Of a stretch of DNA of 64,000 bases, positions 48,050-59,631 are shown piece by piece. The notes below the pieces were generated by a model. That model searched no databases, had not been told where the DNA came from, and saw only the letters and a list, made by a program, of their open reading frames with translations. Position numbers and translations under genes: made by a program. How positions within the stretch are numbered: the first letter of the stretch is position 1; the number at the start of each line of letters is the position of its first letter. This stretch comes from Porogramme epimiltina (taxonomy: Eukaryota > Basidiomycota > Agaricomycetes > Polyporales > Polyporaceae), in assembly GCA_900155495.1 (NCBI GenBank), contig FTLJ01000350.1, forward strand, positions 1-64,000, read 5' to 3'.

Positions 48050-48131
48050 CTCTCTGTCGGGGAGTCGAACCCCGCTTTCGCGCGGCCAGTGCAATGACAG
48101 GCGCGTGTACTAACCGATATACTAACAGAGA
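48050..48131 (-). tRNA. tRNA-Asp (anticodon GTC) with 10-nt intron
   Basis: Minus strand. Acceptor stem TCTCTGT/ACAGAGA with discriminator G, D arm with TAGTATATCGGTTAGTA, anticodon stem CGCGC/GCGCG enclosing 17 nt. Removing a 10-nt intron (TTGCACTGGC) after position 37 leaves CTGTCAC, anticodon GTC. T arm CGGGG/CCCCG with loop TTCGACT. The overall sequence is that of eukaryotic tRNA-Asp. Confidence 0.93.
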
Positions 48132-49824
48132 CTTGTCATGGTGTAACACGTAACCTCTATATCTGCTTGGGAGTAAGTACTGCTATTATTCTCGGATATT
48201 GGATGCACGACCCAGCGGAGGTGGCAGCAGCACACATGTACAGGATCTACCTGGAGTGACCGTATGGTCGTGCCATCTCTCAAGCTCCCAGGCTTGTCTT
48301 CCCTTCAACCTTGAAGCTTGTACCTTCATTAGTGGCCCAGTGTATCATGTAATGGACGAAGCCCGGTGGCGACAATCACTGCCTGAAGTGTGCTTCATGA
48401 GTCTTTCTCCGCCCTCACAGGCCCCTACAGAATCGTATGATACACTCATCTTGCAGATGTTACAGGGCTATCAAGGTAAGAAGCCGACCGGGCCGAGGGG
48501 TCCTTGCTATGCACGCTAGCAAATGAACACGGAAGGTGGCCACCTCCAAGGCGGCTGTGGGCCGAGGGCCACCTATGCGCCCGCCGCCCGGTTTCGCCTG
48601 TGGCTCAAAGCCTGGAGAGACGAGGATCTAGGACGAGGATCGTGCATCCCGGTGGCGTCTGTCGCCTTTGCAAAAGCGGTAACAATATGAGTCGTTGGTA
48701 GTAATGTGCATCATGCTCGGAACCGGGGGGTACGTACCCGGAGCTGGATGGGAGAGCCACGCTAAAACGGAGTTCTTTGAGCGCCGTATAGTAATCGGGC
48801 GCGGTGCTGTGGATGTTGTTGGAGGGTGAAGCAGGGGCCTTCCTGAACAGAGATGTAGATGGCTATCTGGGAGGCCCACAGGGCTATAAGCTTTAGCCAT
48901 GTACGAGGAGCAGGTCAGGAAGAGCCATACCTTACGGTCACACCTGCTTGCAGCATGGATGTACGCGCCCATCAAATCAGTGATCGTTGAAGTACAGGGA
49001 GACGTCATCCGGCGAGCATCGATGCCGACCAGGCAAGGGTCCGTGGTTCGATACGGAACCGTGCTATTCGTAGCGAGAGAGACGAGGTGGAGCACCGCCG
49101 TCATACTGTACATGGATGCTGTCACCGTGGAAGACTTGAAGGCGTCTGGGTAAAATGCTCGCAGACCGAAGGCCAGACAGACATCCATGCCACGGCATAC
49201 CGAACTCGGGTGCCGCTAGGCGCGACAGTCAGGACGAGACTCGATGGGAGGTCAGTGAGCTCATCCGGCGCGCGCAGAGTATGGGGCTGATAATGAGGAC
49301 TTCTAGCTTCGTCTCGGGGACAAGTGAAGGAACGAAATTCAACCTCTGCCTGGAGGGACGCGTTCTGCGCGATTACTCACGTGGCTCGGATCGCCACGTT
49401 TTCGGTCTTCTGGAGCGAACTAGGGCGCCTATCGGAACGCACCCTCCAACTTCAACAACCACGACTACCACCGAGACGAGCATGGATATGTGTCGGGATC
49501 AGATAAATGCACTTTATTTGAGCCAATGTCTGCGGATGCCGCCCCACCAGTGTCTTGCTATGGCGCACTTCCGTGAGCGGTTTGACATTTCAATGTTTAA
49601 ACGTTCCGCAGAACGCTCACTCCGGGTCCTATCTAGCTCCTGTACCTAGATTGCGGCAAAGGGTTTCCCTCTCTCGCTCTGGGGACGCTTTTCCCTGCCC
49701 CTGAGCGTCCTCGGCTTCGGCCCTGTACACTTTGCAAGCCCCTTCACCCTCTGGCGCACGACAGTGCACCTTAAATACAGACCCGCACCAGTAGGGCCAC
49801 GTCGCGTCTCGGCCGTTCTTCACT
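48132..49824. other. Intergenic region, no gene supported
   Basis: About 1.7 kb before the esterase cluster. The longest frame (48628-49188, minus, 186 codons) has no domain and no splice-consistent neighbours. The last 150 bp include the promoter of the first esterase. Confidence 0.5.
49771..49777 (+). promoter_or_regulatory. TATA-like element, esterase copy 1
   Basis: TTAAATA, 54 bp before the ATG at 49825. Copy 3 has a similar CTTAAATT in a related context (GGCGCACACTTAAAT compared with GTGCACCTTAAAT). Confidence 0.45.
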
Positions 49825-52399
49825 ATGCTCATTGCCTATTTCGCGCTTCCAGCCTTTCTGGCTATCCGCTCATTTGCCATACCCCCAGAGAGCCTCCTCG
49901 ATACCCCACCTACTGTCAACATCGATAATGCGACTGTCGTCGGCATTGCCGACAGCGCGACCGGCACCAACTCTTTCCTCGGTATCCCCTTTGCTCATCC
50001 TCCGTGAGTTAATGCGGTCTATTTGGCTACGCGAAGCGCTTTCAGCTCAGTAGTGATTCCACAGGGTTGGTTCCTTGCGTTTGAACCTCCCTCAGCCTAT
50101 CACATCCTACCAAGGAACCATCAATGCGACCAACTGGGGCAACCAATGCTTTAACACCGTCCCCTTCGGTCTCGTTCTTCCTGACGCACCATGGGTGACA
50201 CAGGAGATGTCAGATTATCTTGAAATCTTCGACCACCTTGCCCCTGCACCATTCGATGAGGACTGTATGTCTTTCCCCTTCATCTCCCCCCACGGTCTCT
50301 GCTCATGTCTGTTCAAGGTTTGAATATCAATGTGATCGCCCCTTCCAATGCCAAACCCGGAGATAAACTTCCAGTCGTTGCCGTGAGTTCACAATTTTCC
50401 AGCACTCATGGGGTGTGTCTTGAGGTCTGGGCATGTCACAGTACATCTTCTTCAGTAAGTTCTGTGCCTCGCTATCCTATCGTGAGCGCAACGATTGACA
50501 GTTCTATAGGCGGCTTCGACTTCAGCGGCAGCTCTAAGTGAGAGGGATCTTGCTCAACTCATATATTCTACCTTACGCTTCCGTTGTGTAGCGTAGACGG
50601 AAGGGTGATGGTGAATAGGTCAGTGGAACTTGGGGAACCCGTCATTTGGGTAGCGATGAACTACCGGTGAGTCCATTCACGAACACTTAAACTAGGAAGT
50701 TTTTGATGACATTATTCAATTTACAGGCTGGGACGTGAGTAATATCTCTCAACCAACATTTGATATCGTCATTCTGAAGCTGGGTTGCAGCCTATGGTTT
50801 CCTCCCCGGGCGACAAATAGGTTCGGCGGGTTTAGGTAACTTAGGCCTCCAAGACCGTGAGTAGAAGAGTTTCCTTTCTGGGGTGGAAATAATGACATCA
50901 TTCACTGTGGATAGAGCGTGAAGGGCTACGCTGGATTCAGAAATATATCGAGAAGTTTGGAGGAAATCCTGGAAGGGTCGTCCTGTGAGTCAAGATTTTT
51001 CGTCCTGTGTCTGCCGAGTTCTCATCCTCGTCTATCTAGCCTTGGGCTCAGTGCCGGAGCGGCGTCCAGTAGTCTCCAAACCGTAGGCAATGGAGGGAAC
51101 AGCGAGAACCTGTTCCACGGTGTGTGGGCAGAGTCTGGCGCACTCCAGCACATCCCTCGGATCGACGAGCCGGTTGCGCAAGTCGTATTCGACAACTTTG
51201 TGGCGGCAGTGAACTGCTCCGATGCCCCCGAAGACCAGGTTCTACAATGTATTCGTGATATAGACACTACAGGCCTACAGAATGTTGTAGGAACGTCTAA
51301 CCACGCGTTTTGGGACGTTGCTGTGGACGGGACTTTCTTGCAAGAGTCTCCCCAACGTGCACTAGTCCAAGGGAAAATTGCAAATGTTCCTATTGTCACA
51401 GGTACCATTAAGGAGCAATATACCTTTAACGGAACTTAACTTTCTCATTCGTCTAGGGATCGCCCAGGACGACGGGACGCTTGCTGTACTTGCGTACCCC
51501 AACGGAACGTGCGTCGAGTGCGCGCCGTTTCTTATCTGATTTCCTCATAATTGCACAGAGACAACGCCACGTTAGCAGGGTTCGTGCGCGACACGTTTCC
51601 AAACATCACCAACCAAGACTTGGAGTATTTGTTCGAGCTCTATCCAGACGTCCCTTCTGAGGGCGCGCCGTTTCATACTGATGATCAGTATCAGCTTACG
51701 GAGCAGTACAAGCGACTCGGCGCCCTCTCATGCGACATGGGCTTTGACTCGAACCATCGCTTGCTCGCCGAGAGCTTGGCCACCCACGGCCGGGACGTGT
51801 GGTCGTATTGTGCGTACCATTGCCTCTCATTTGCGGCCTTCCTCGCTTTCCCTAGCTTGGTGCATACGCTGACAGAGGGCGTGCCGCCTACTCGCAGACT
51901 ACCAGCGCAATTTCATCTACGGCTTCGGAGTGGTGCGTACCCACTTGCGTCGTTCGATTCTTTTTTTTATTCCAGGCACGCTGCTCGGGCCTTGACCTTC
52001 TGCGTCTCGGGGCCTGTGCGGTCAGTACCTCGTCGCACCGCACCCCTTTTGTGCCCGCCCGCCTGCCCCAGCGCGGGCGTGTCGACCGTATGATTGAGTT
52101 TGGCCGGTGCCAGCGCCACGGTGGAATGGGACGCTGACGTCTGCATTCTCCCCCTTCTCCAGACGCATGGGACGGAGATCCCCAACATGTACGGCGGCGG
52201 AGATATGGCGGACATGTTTATCCACTTCGTAAACACTCTCGACCCGAATGGTGCCAACCCGAAGAAGTACTGGCCCAAGTACACCATCGAGGAACCGGTC
52301 ATGCTCGCGTTCACGGGGAACGATACGTTGGACTACGTTATGGACACCTACCGCGCGACGGCCATTGGGTTCATCAACTATCTCAATGTATTCACCTAG
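49825..52399 (+). CDS. Secreted type B carboxylesterase/lipase, cluster copy 1
   Basis: Fourteen exons (49825-50003, 50065-50264, 50318-50382, 50442-50454, 50510-50537, 50592-50666, 50727-50734, 50791-50856, 50915-50984, 51040-51401, 51457-51508, 51559-51809, 51898-51932, 52163-52399) give 546 aa. It has a signal peptide, DNATVVGI, FLGIPFAHPP and DEDCLNINVIAP (the second type-B signature region). The nucleophile elbow GLSAG has Ser239; His470 is in THGTEIPNMY. The acid position reads QDDGT, so Asp361 replaces the usual Glu. The oxyanion loop reads YIFFSGF instead of the family's FGGGF. It is closest to copy 3 in sequence and exon lengths. Secretion and ester hydrolysis are inferred from family. 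Substrate unknown; Candida rugosa lipase and fungal carotenoid- or sterol-ester lipases are relatives. Confidence 0.9.
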
Positions 52400-54078
52400 A
52401 GCACCCGTCGTCACCCAGCTCACCGCCCCAGCGGCTGTTTATGAGAGGGGAGAGCGTTGAACTTTGAAGCTAGCGGGATTCTCCTTTTCTCCTGTATATC
52501 CCCGCTGCTGTCAAACTAATGAAATAGACGTTTCGGACAACGCGCGCTCTTTAACGTTACGTAGTGCCATGTGCACAACTGAGGGCGGGCATCCAGGTGC
52601 CGCATAAATATAGGTCTCGCTGTGCCTGGCCGGTGCAAAGAGGTGCTCCCCCTGGGTCTTGTCCCCGCCGAGATCGGTGTCGTGCTCGTATATGGGCCCT
52701 CTTAGAGAATGGCACGACTTCAAGTTCGGGCGAGCGCACGGAAGGACTCAGACTGGTTTCAGAGTGGCGCCCTTCTCAGCTGGTTGTTGACATGGGTGTT
52801 AGTAAATGACGTCACGGATGTATCACGTGGTTAGAATGGATACGGCCTGGGCCGCAGGCGCTAACTCTCCCCCTCCGACTACCATACCGGTGCATGTTCG
52901 GAAACACCTACCTCTTATGTTTTTTGTCCTGCACTCCAGCTGAAACCTGTTCCATAATCGCTATATGTGTGGTACAGTATGGGCTACAACCTCCTCCAGC
53001 GTGGAAGATACGCTGCAGAGTCATCAACAAACAGTCATCGGCACACTACGACTCCCGATCCCCGACGCTAGTGACCTGAAGACGCTCCGAGCAAGGCGTT
53101 CGCTGAGCCTAGGCGCATAGACCATCTGGTTGGAAGGTATTTTGAGGCCAATAGCGCTCCTGACTTGCGCTGACGCCCTTACCTAGGGATCGAAGGCCTC
53201 ACAGGCGTTGCGCAATCCATGGGGCCGCCGACAAACAGCGAGGGCTCCGTAATGTGTGTTATTTCCCGTCCCTTTGCTTCTCACTCCGGGTTACAGCCGC
53301 AGCATAGTCGCGGGAGCAGGAGACATATATACACCAGAAGAATCGTGCTTTTCGGCCCATTGCACGTACAATGCTTGCCGTCGGATTGACACTGGACGAA
53401 CTGCTGGCGTCTAGTGCGCGGGCGGTCCACGGTGGTCGGTGCGTACTTTCTCGGGCGAAACCTCGTCTCCGGCTGACGCGCCAGGCGCTGCCCTTTCTCG
53501 GGCTCAGGTCCACGGATTTGCGCTCTAGCTGGTACCGCTAAACACCGTGGCCGGGAGCAGAATCCAGGGACACGTCGGTGAGCTTGTTTCGTGCGATCCT
53601 ATCTCGGACCTCAGCCACTATGAGCGCACAAACACAGCTGACAGTTTCATCTCCAGGACCTGTGAAGTGCGAAGAGACGCTCTTGACGCCCATACAGCCT
53701 GACTTTCGGACTTGCATCTTGATCAACGCCGCCTCTTCCAAGCGACCCCTCTGGCGGACTTTCAACAAACCTGTCGGCTGCCCAACCGTTATACGTACAA
53801 TTGAAATGAACCGCGAGGGAAGGGCGCGAATCCACGCGTGTATTACACTCTCGGGTGAGTACGTGGTGCCATGCGTTGCGAGGCCGTGTGCGTACTGAAC
53901 GGTCCTCCGAAATACGCTTCTAGTCCCGCCAGGGTACCTCGATGGCGTCTCCCCACCCATTCGCCCGAGCGCTGGACCGCAAAAGAGACCTATAAGAATG
54001 GGCGTCGGCTAGCCGATCGGCATCCCAGCAACAGACTTGGACGCACCACGCCTTCCACTTCGCACTCCACTTCGAGGG
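52400..54078. other. Intergenic region between esterase copies 1 and 2
   Basis: About 1.7 kb. No esterase fragments were recognised. Frames such as 53538-53960 (minus) have no motif. The promoter of copy 2 is at the right end. Confidence 0.5.
53991..53997 (+). promoter_or_regulatory. TATA-like element, esterase copy 2
   Basis: TATAAGA, 88 bp before the ATG at 54079. Confidence 0.45.
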
Positions 54079-56496
54079 ATGAGGACTTGGACTCTCGTTC
54101 TCTTCGCCCTCCGGGCTACCTTAATCTTTGCTGCCCCTACCTCGTCGAGTCAACCTACTATCCAGCTAGACAATGCAACTGTCGTCGGTATCTCGGACGG
54201 CTCTACACGCTCTTTCTTTGGTATTCCGTTCGCGCAACCCCCGTAAATGCCATCCTCTGCTATCAATTTTCTTCGACTCATCTCCCCTTAGGGTCGGTAA
54301 CTTACGGTACCAGCTCCCCCAGGCCGTTCCACCATACAATGGCACAATAAACGCGACTGCGTTCGGGAAGCAGTGTATCAACTCCTTTCAACTCGGGGGC
54401 GTCGACTTCCCCTCGTGGGCAACGCAAGCGATGATCGACTACTTTGGCATTTTCGACGAACCTAATCCGTCCACGTTCGATGAGGATTGTAAGTGGCCTC
54501 CTCTTCATTGTGTCCAGGGGTCGTGCTCATGTGCAGAGAAATACGATAGGCCTCAACTTGAACGTCATCGTTCCTGAGCATGTGAAGCCAGGTCAGAAAC
54601 TGCCCGTTGTCGCGGTACGTACCAGGCCCCGTCTGTCTAAAGCGCTACGTCTGACTGACTCCGGTCGGATCTTAGTACATCTTCTTCAGTAAGTCTCTGC
54701 TTGTCGGCGTCATATCCCAGATTAACAATAAAAATCCTTCGCAGGCGGGTTTGAATTCAGCGGGAGCTACAAGTAAGTTTCATCCCCATCATCCGGGGTG
54801 AGCTCGAGCTCAATGGCTTTGCCGCACTTGCAGCGTCGATGGGCGCATCATGGTCAAGCACTCAGTGGACATTGGGGAACCTGTCATCTGGGTGTCCATG
54901 AACTATCGGTGAGCGCCATATACATACGTAGTCCGGGGGCATCAAACCTTCTGACCGAGGTTGCTGTGCTCCCTAGCTTGGGCGGTATGCTCGCGCCTCT
55001 GTGCTGTGATCGTCCATGTGCTCACGATCCACTTAGCGTACGGATTCCTTCCTGGTAGAGAGGTGAAGGCTGCCGGAGTGGGGAACCTCGGTCTCCAAGA
55101 TCGTAAGTCCGCAAGCCAACCTCTCCAAACATGTATTAGGGTGCTAATACACCTTCTGCGTCTCAGAACGCCAGGCGCTGCGTTGGATTCAAAAGTACAT
55201 CCACGTGTTCGGCGGGGATGCTTCTAGGGTCACTTTGTAGGCGCTGCGTTTTTCATCATTAGAGTGGCTGGCTCACCCGTATACCATAGACTTGGCCTGA
55301 GCGCGGGCGCCGCATCTTGCTCGCTCCATATGGTCGCGAACGGCGGCGACAACGAAGGGCTTTTCCAGGGCATCTGGGCCGAGTCCGGCGCGCTGCAACA
55401 CGTTGGCTACATCGATGACTCTATCTCACAAGGTGTTTACGACAACTTAGTGGCCGCCGTAAACTGCACGGACACGAGCGATACACTACAGTGCCTCCGC
55501 GAGGTTGATGGGGCCGCTCTCGAACAGCTTGCGGGCAATTCGGGGACCGACTTCTGGCTCCTGACGTCGGATGGAAAGTTCCTTCAAGACCTTCCTCAAC
55601 TAGAGCTCGTGCATGGGCATGTCGCGCACAATGTTGCAGTCGTCCAAGGTTAGTTCACCACCAAGTTTTTCTGGATATAATGTCACGTGATCTCCCGTAT
55701 TCCAGGAATTGCCGAGGATGAGGGCACCATCGCCACGCTTACCTTTCCCGACGGCGGGTAAGTCATACGTGTAGCATGAAAGTATAGTACTAACTGCTTT
55801 AACCGCCTGCCAGCAACGACACGAACATTGCCAACTTCGTCAAGATGATCTATCCCAATGCCACCGATGAGGACATTCAGACGCTACTTAAGCTATACCC
55901 CGACGACCCCGTGATCGGCGCACCGTACGACACAGGAGACATGTTTGAGCTAGCGCCAGAATGGAAACGTGTAGCCTCCCTAGCCGGAGATATCGACTTC
56001 GACGCTCCACATAGGCTCTTCTCCCAGACGCTGGCTGATAAGCAGCCGTACTGGTCGTACTGTGCGTCACTTCTCTCCTGCTCCGACGGCTCTCTTTGTA
56101 CTTACGCCGTCCCCGTGATTGTAGACTACGAGCGTAACTTTGTGTTCGGCTTCGGCTCAGTGAGTCATGCTTCCTGTTAGTTCCACTTTCGCAATGACTC
56201 ACTTACACTTCGCTGTTCCTTCAACTCTCTCCATCCTGCAGACCCATGGGTCGGAGATCCCGAACATGTACCAGGCGGGCGACATGTCTGACCTCTTCAT
56301 CCACTTCGTGAACACCTTCAATCCGAACCCAGCGAGCGGTATTGGGCACAACAGGACGCGATTGCACTGGCCGCGCTATTCGAACGCAGAGCCCACGATG
56401 CTCGTGTTCAACGGCAACGATACCTTCGCGTTCAAAGAGGACACGTACCGACCCGAGCAGATCGCGTTCATCAACGAGCTCAACATCAATGTTTGA
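54079..56496 (+). CDS. Secreted type B carboxylesterase/lipase, cluster copy 2
   Basis: Fourteen exons (54079-54242, 54292-54488, 54550-54614, 54676-54688, 54745-54772, 54834-54908, 54977-54984, 55037-55102, 55167-55236, 55290-55648, 55706-55757, 55814-56061, 56125-56159, 56242-56496) encode 544 aa. Signal peptide 1-18; FFGIPFAQPP; DEDCLNLNVIVP; nucleophile Ser233 in GLSAGAASCSL; acid Glu354 in AEDEGT; His462 in THGSEIPNMY. So it has a complete canonical Ser-Glu-His triad, unlike copies 1 and 3. The oxyanion loop reads YIFFSGF, as in copy 1. A six-residue-longer C-terminal loop (ASGIGHNRTRLHW) with an N-glycosylation site is specific to this copy. Same strand as copy 1, convergent with copy 3. 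Confidence 0.9.
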
Positions 56497-57083
56497 GAAT
56501 AGCTCCTGGCAAGGGAATAACTGGACAATTGGTTTAGAGTAGTATCCTTGTAATTCGCCAACGCCGGTTCAAGGTTGTCGCGCGCTTGTAGCGCTAGCTA
56601 TGGTAGTCTCATCACTGCCAACAAAGTCTTTTGGATTATTAGTTATAGTTCGCGACCATTCATTAGTCTCGTCTATGTATTGTTTCCTGATGGCGTAGAG
56701 TGCTTACCGTACGGCCCGTCCTTATGTAATATCTGACTCCCGGAGAGTTGTTAATTATAAGAGCGTACTCGCAAAGTCGGCGAAGACTCGGTGTGCCCAA
56801 ATTACCGTCCTTGTATATCGTATGGTATGACTGCCATCCCCAAATATCCATTTGCATGTCTCTTTGAGAGACCTGTGCGGCCAGGGGAACATATGTACAG
56901 CACGCGCACGGAATCTTCTAAAACATAAGATGAGTTGACCGTGACAGTACTGCTTGGGTGACTGTCAGCTACTATTGTACAAGAAAAACCCGTAAGCTGC
57001 AAGGCCGCTCCACATTGCCTTCCCACAAACATCCCACCACGCGGTAAACCGAAGAGGAGGTGAACTTGTCCCAGGAAATCGCT
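56497..57083. other. Short region between convergent esterases 2 and 3
   Basis: Shared 3' flank of two tail-to-tail genes. It is relatively AT-rich and has no open frame of note. Confidence 0.6.
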
Positions 57084-59631
57084 CTAAGTGTTGACATTGA
57101 GGTTGTTGATGAAGGCGATGCTGTCTGCGCGATATGTGTCATTGACATAGTCAAGCGTGTCGTTACCCGTGAATGCGAGCATAACTGGTTCGTCGACAGT
57201 GTATTTAGGCCAGTACTTCTTCGGGCAGGCGCCGTTGGGATCGAGCGTGTTTGCAAAGTGGATGAGCATATCTCCCATGTCTCCACCGCGGTACATATCA
57301 GGTATCTCTGTGCCGTGTGTCTGTAGGAGGGGAAAATGAGGGGAGAAAGTGCGTCAGAATCTGATTCGACTGTATCACAGGCCCGCCGCCACGGCTGTCG
57401 GCATTAGCTCTCCTGCTAGGATGCAGGAGGAAGTCACGCTTTAGAGTGCGTTCGTAGAGCCCGAGTGGAGTATCTCCAGCGGCATGCGCAAGGCTAATGA
57501 AGGGTAGTACGCACAACGCCAAATCCGTAGACAAAGTTCCGTTGGTAGTCTGTTAAGAGATAACACGCTGGCTGTTAGCATCCATGTGACAGGAAAGGCA
57601 ATAGAGACGCCAAGACGAGGCACGTACAGTATGACCACACATCACGATTCAGGCGAGCGAGGTTCTGGGCGAGTAGGCGATGATAGGAGTCAAAGCCCAA
57701 ATCGCAAGCGAGGGCTCCGAGGCGCTTGTACTGTGGCGTGAGTTGATACTCATCTCCGGTACCAAACGGTGCGCCCTCTGATGGGATGTCGGGGTAAAGC
57801 TCGAGCAATTGGTTTGAGTCGTCGTCCGTTATGTTGGGGAATGAGCCTCGTATGAACTGCGCCAGCGTTGCGTTATCCCTGGAGTATTTCGGCGAACGGA
57901 AATGAGGAGTGGCATGGCATGAGGGTGGCAGTTCCACATACGTGCCGTTAGAGAAGGCTATGGAGGCAAGTGTCCCGTCATCTTCAGCGATTCCTAGAAG
58001 AATACACAGACATTTGAAATGTATACGAAAGAAAAATCCTACGTAATACGCACCTGTGACAATAGGGACATTTGCCACATTCCCGTTGACCAATGATTGT
58101 ATAGGCAAGTCTTTCAGGAACGTCCCATCCGCGGTGAGCTCCCAGAAGGCTGGGCCTGATATACCCACAATTCTTTGCAAGGCTGTAGGATCAAGGTCAC
58201 GGATACACTCCAGGACCTGTGCATCCGGAACATTAGAGCAGTTGAAATACTGCACGAACTCGTTGAAGATGTTCTGTGGTCCAGGATCGCCGATCTTTGG
58301 AAGGTGCTGAATTGCGCCTGACTCTGCCCATACTCCGTGAAACAGGTCTTCGTTGTCACCATCATTCGCAACAGTGTGGAGAGTGCCTGACACTGCTCCT
58401 GAGCTGAGGCCGAGTCTAACGGAAAATGAATGAGGACTGCCGTATGTATGAAAAAGAAGGCCCGCTTACAAGATGACCCGATCGGGGTTTCCGCCGAAAT
58501 TCTTGATGTACTTTTGAATCCAGCGCAATCCTTCCCTCTCTGTACTCGCCCAGTATGAGTTAAAAGGTTTAGTCAGAAGGCCCAACACATTACTTACGGT
58601 CTTGAAGGCCGATGTTACCTAACCCTGCATCTCCAACCTGCTGACCTGGGAGGAAGCCGTACGCTATAACGGAATGTCAGAGGGCTTCTGTGACATTGTT
58701 ATGCGAGGAAACCCTCTTACGACCAAGGCTATAGGGAGGATTAGATTGTTATAAACACGCGCCAAGCAATAGTCTTACCGATAGTTCATAGAGACCCAAA
58801 CGATAGGCTCTTCGATTTGCATGGACCTATTTACCATGACCTGACCGTCGACACTACAAACGAGGATCAGCTTCACGCGGGATGACTTCCGCACGACCAC
58901 CCTTACTTCGAGCTCCCACTGAAGTCGAACCCGCCTTCAATATTGTCAGTTACGACACGCGCGTTGTGAAAGTAACAAGGAATACGAACTGAAGAAGATG
59001 TACTGGTATGAAAGCTCAGCCTCTGGAATAGCTGCTGTGGCAAATGGAGATAATGCTACTCACGGCGACAACCGGATACTTGTCTCCAGGCTTGGCATGG
59101 GCAGGAGCGATTACGTTGATGTTGAGGCCTTACAGTGGGGATCAGCTCAACCTATCGGTGGCGATAAGATCAGAAGAACATACAATCTTCGTCAAACGGG
59201 GCAGGCTCAAGGTGACTGAAGGTAGCAAGATAATCAATCATCGCTTCCGTCATCCAGGAGGGAGTTTGGGAAGACCCAGTTATGCTCGAATTCGGGAGAG
59301 TGTTCAAGCATTGGTTTCCCCAGGTAGTCGCGTTGATAGTCCCTTCGTAGGAAGTAATGGGCACAGGGAGGTTCAAGCGCAAAGAGCCAACCCTGTTTGT
59401 ACAAGGTGTATGAGTGAAAGCGAATCCGAGTTGCGACTGGCAACGATTGTATACTCACGGGGGCTGAGCAAAGGGGATCCCAAGAAACGACTTCGTCGTA
59501 CCATCGGTGATGCCAATGACGGTTGCGTTGTCGATCTTCACTTTGGGTTCGCTATAGGTATTGCCTTCTGCAAATGAAGGAGATGAGTAGATGGCCAGGG
59601 TGGCCAAGGTGGAGAACGCGATCGCGCGCAT
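57084..59631 (-). CDS. Secreted type B carboxylesterase/lipase, cluster copy 3
   Basis: Fourteen exons on the minus strand (59459-59631, 59184-59392, 59064-59128, 58990-59002, 58907-58934, 58779-58853, 58721-58728, 58598-58663, 58470-58539, 58054-58415, 57942-57993, 57628-57878, 57515-57549, 57084-57320) encode 547 aa. Signal peptide 1-21; FLGIPFAQPP; nucleophile Ser240 in GLSSGAVSGTL; acid position Asp362 in AEDDGT; His471 in THGTEIPDMY. Exons 3-11 and exons 12-14 have the same lengths as in copy 1, and the protein shares copy 1's long motifs (YWPKYT, DEPVMLAFTGNDTLDYV), so the two are sister copies in inverted orientation. Donor of intron 4 is the weaker GTTCGT. Confidence 0.9.

Noticed and set aside
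48628..49188. 186-codon minus-strand frame as a protein-coding gene
   Set aside because: No recognisable motif, no promoter element, and no exon-like continuation on either side.
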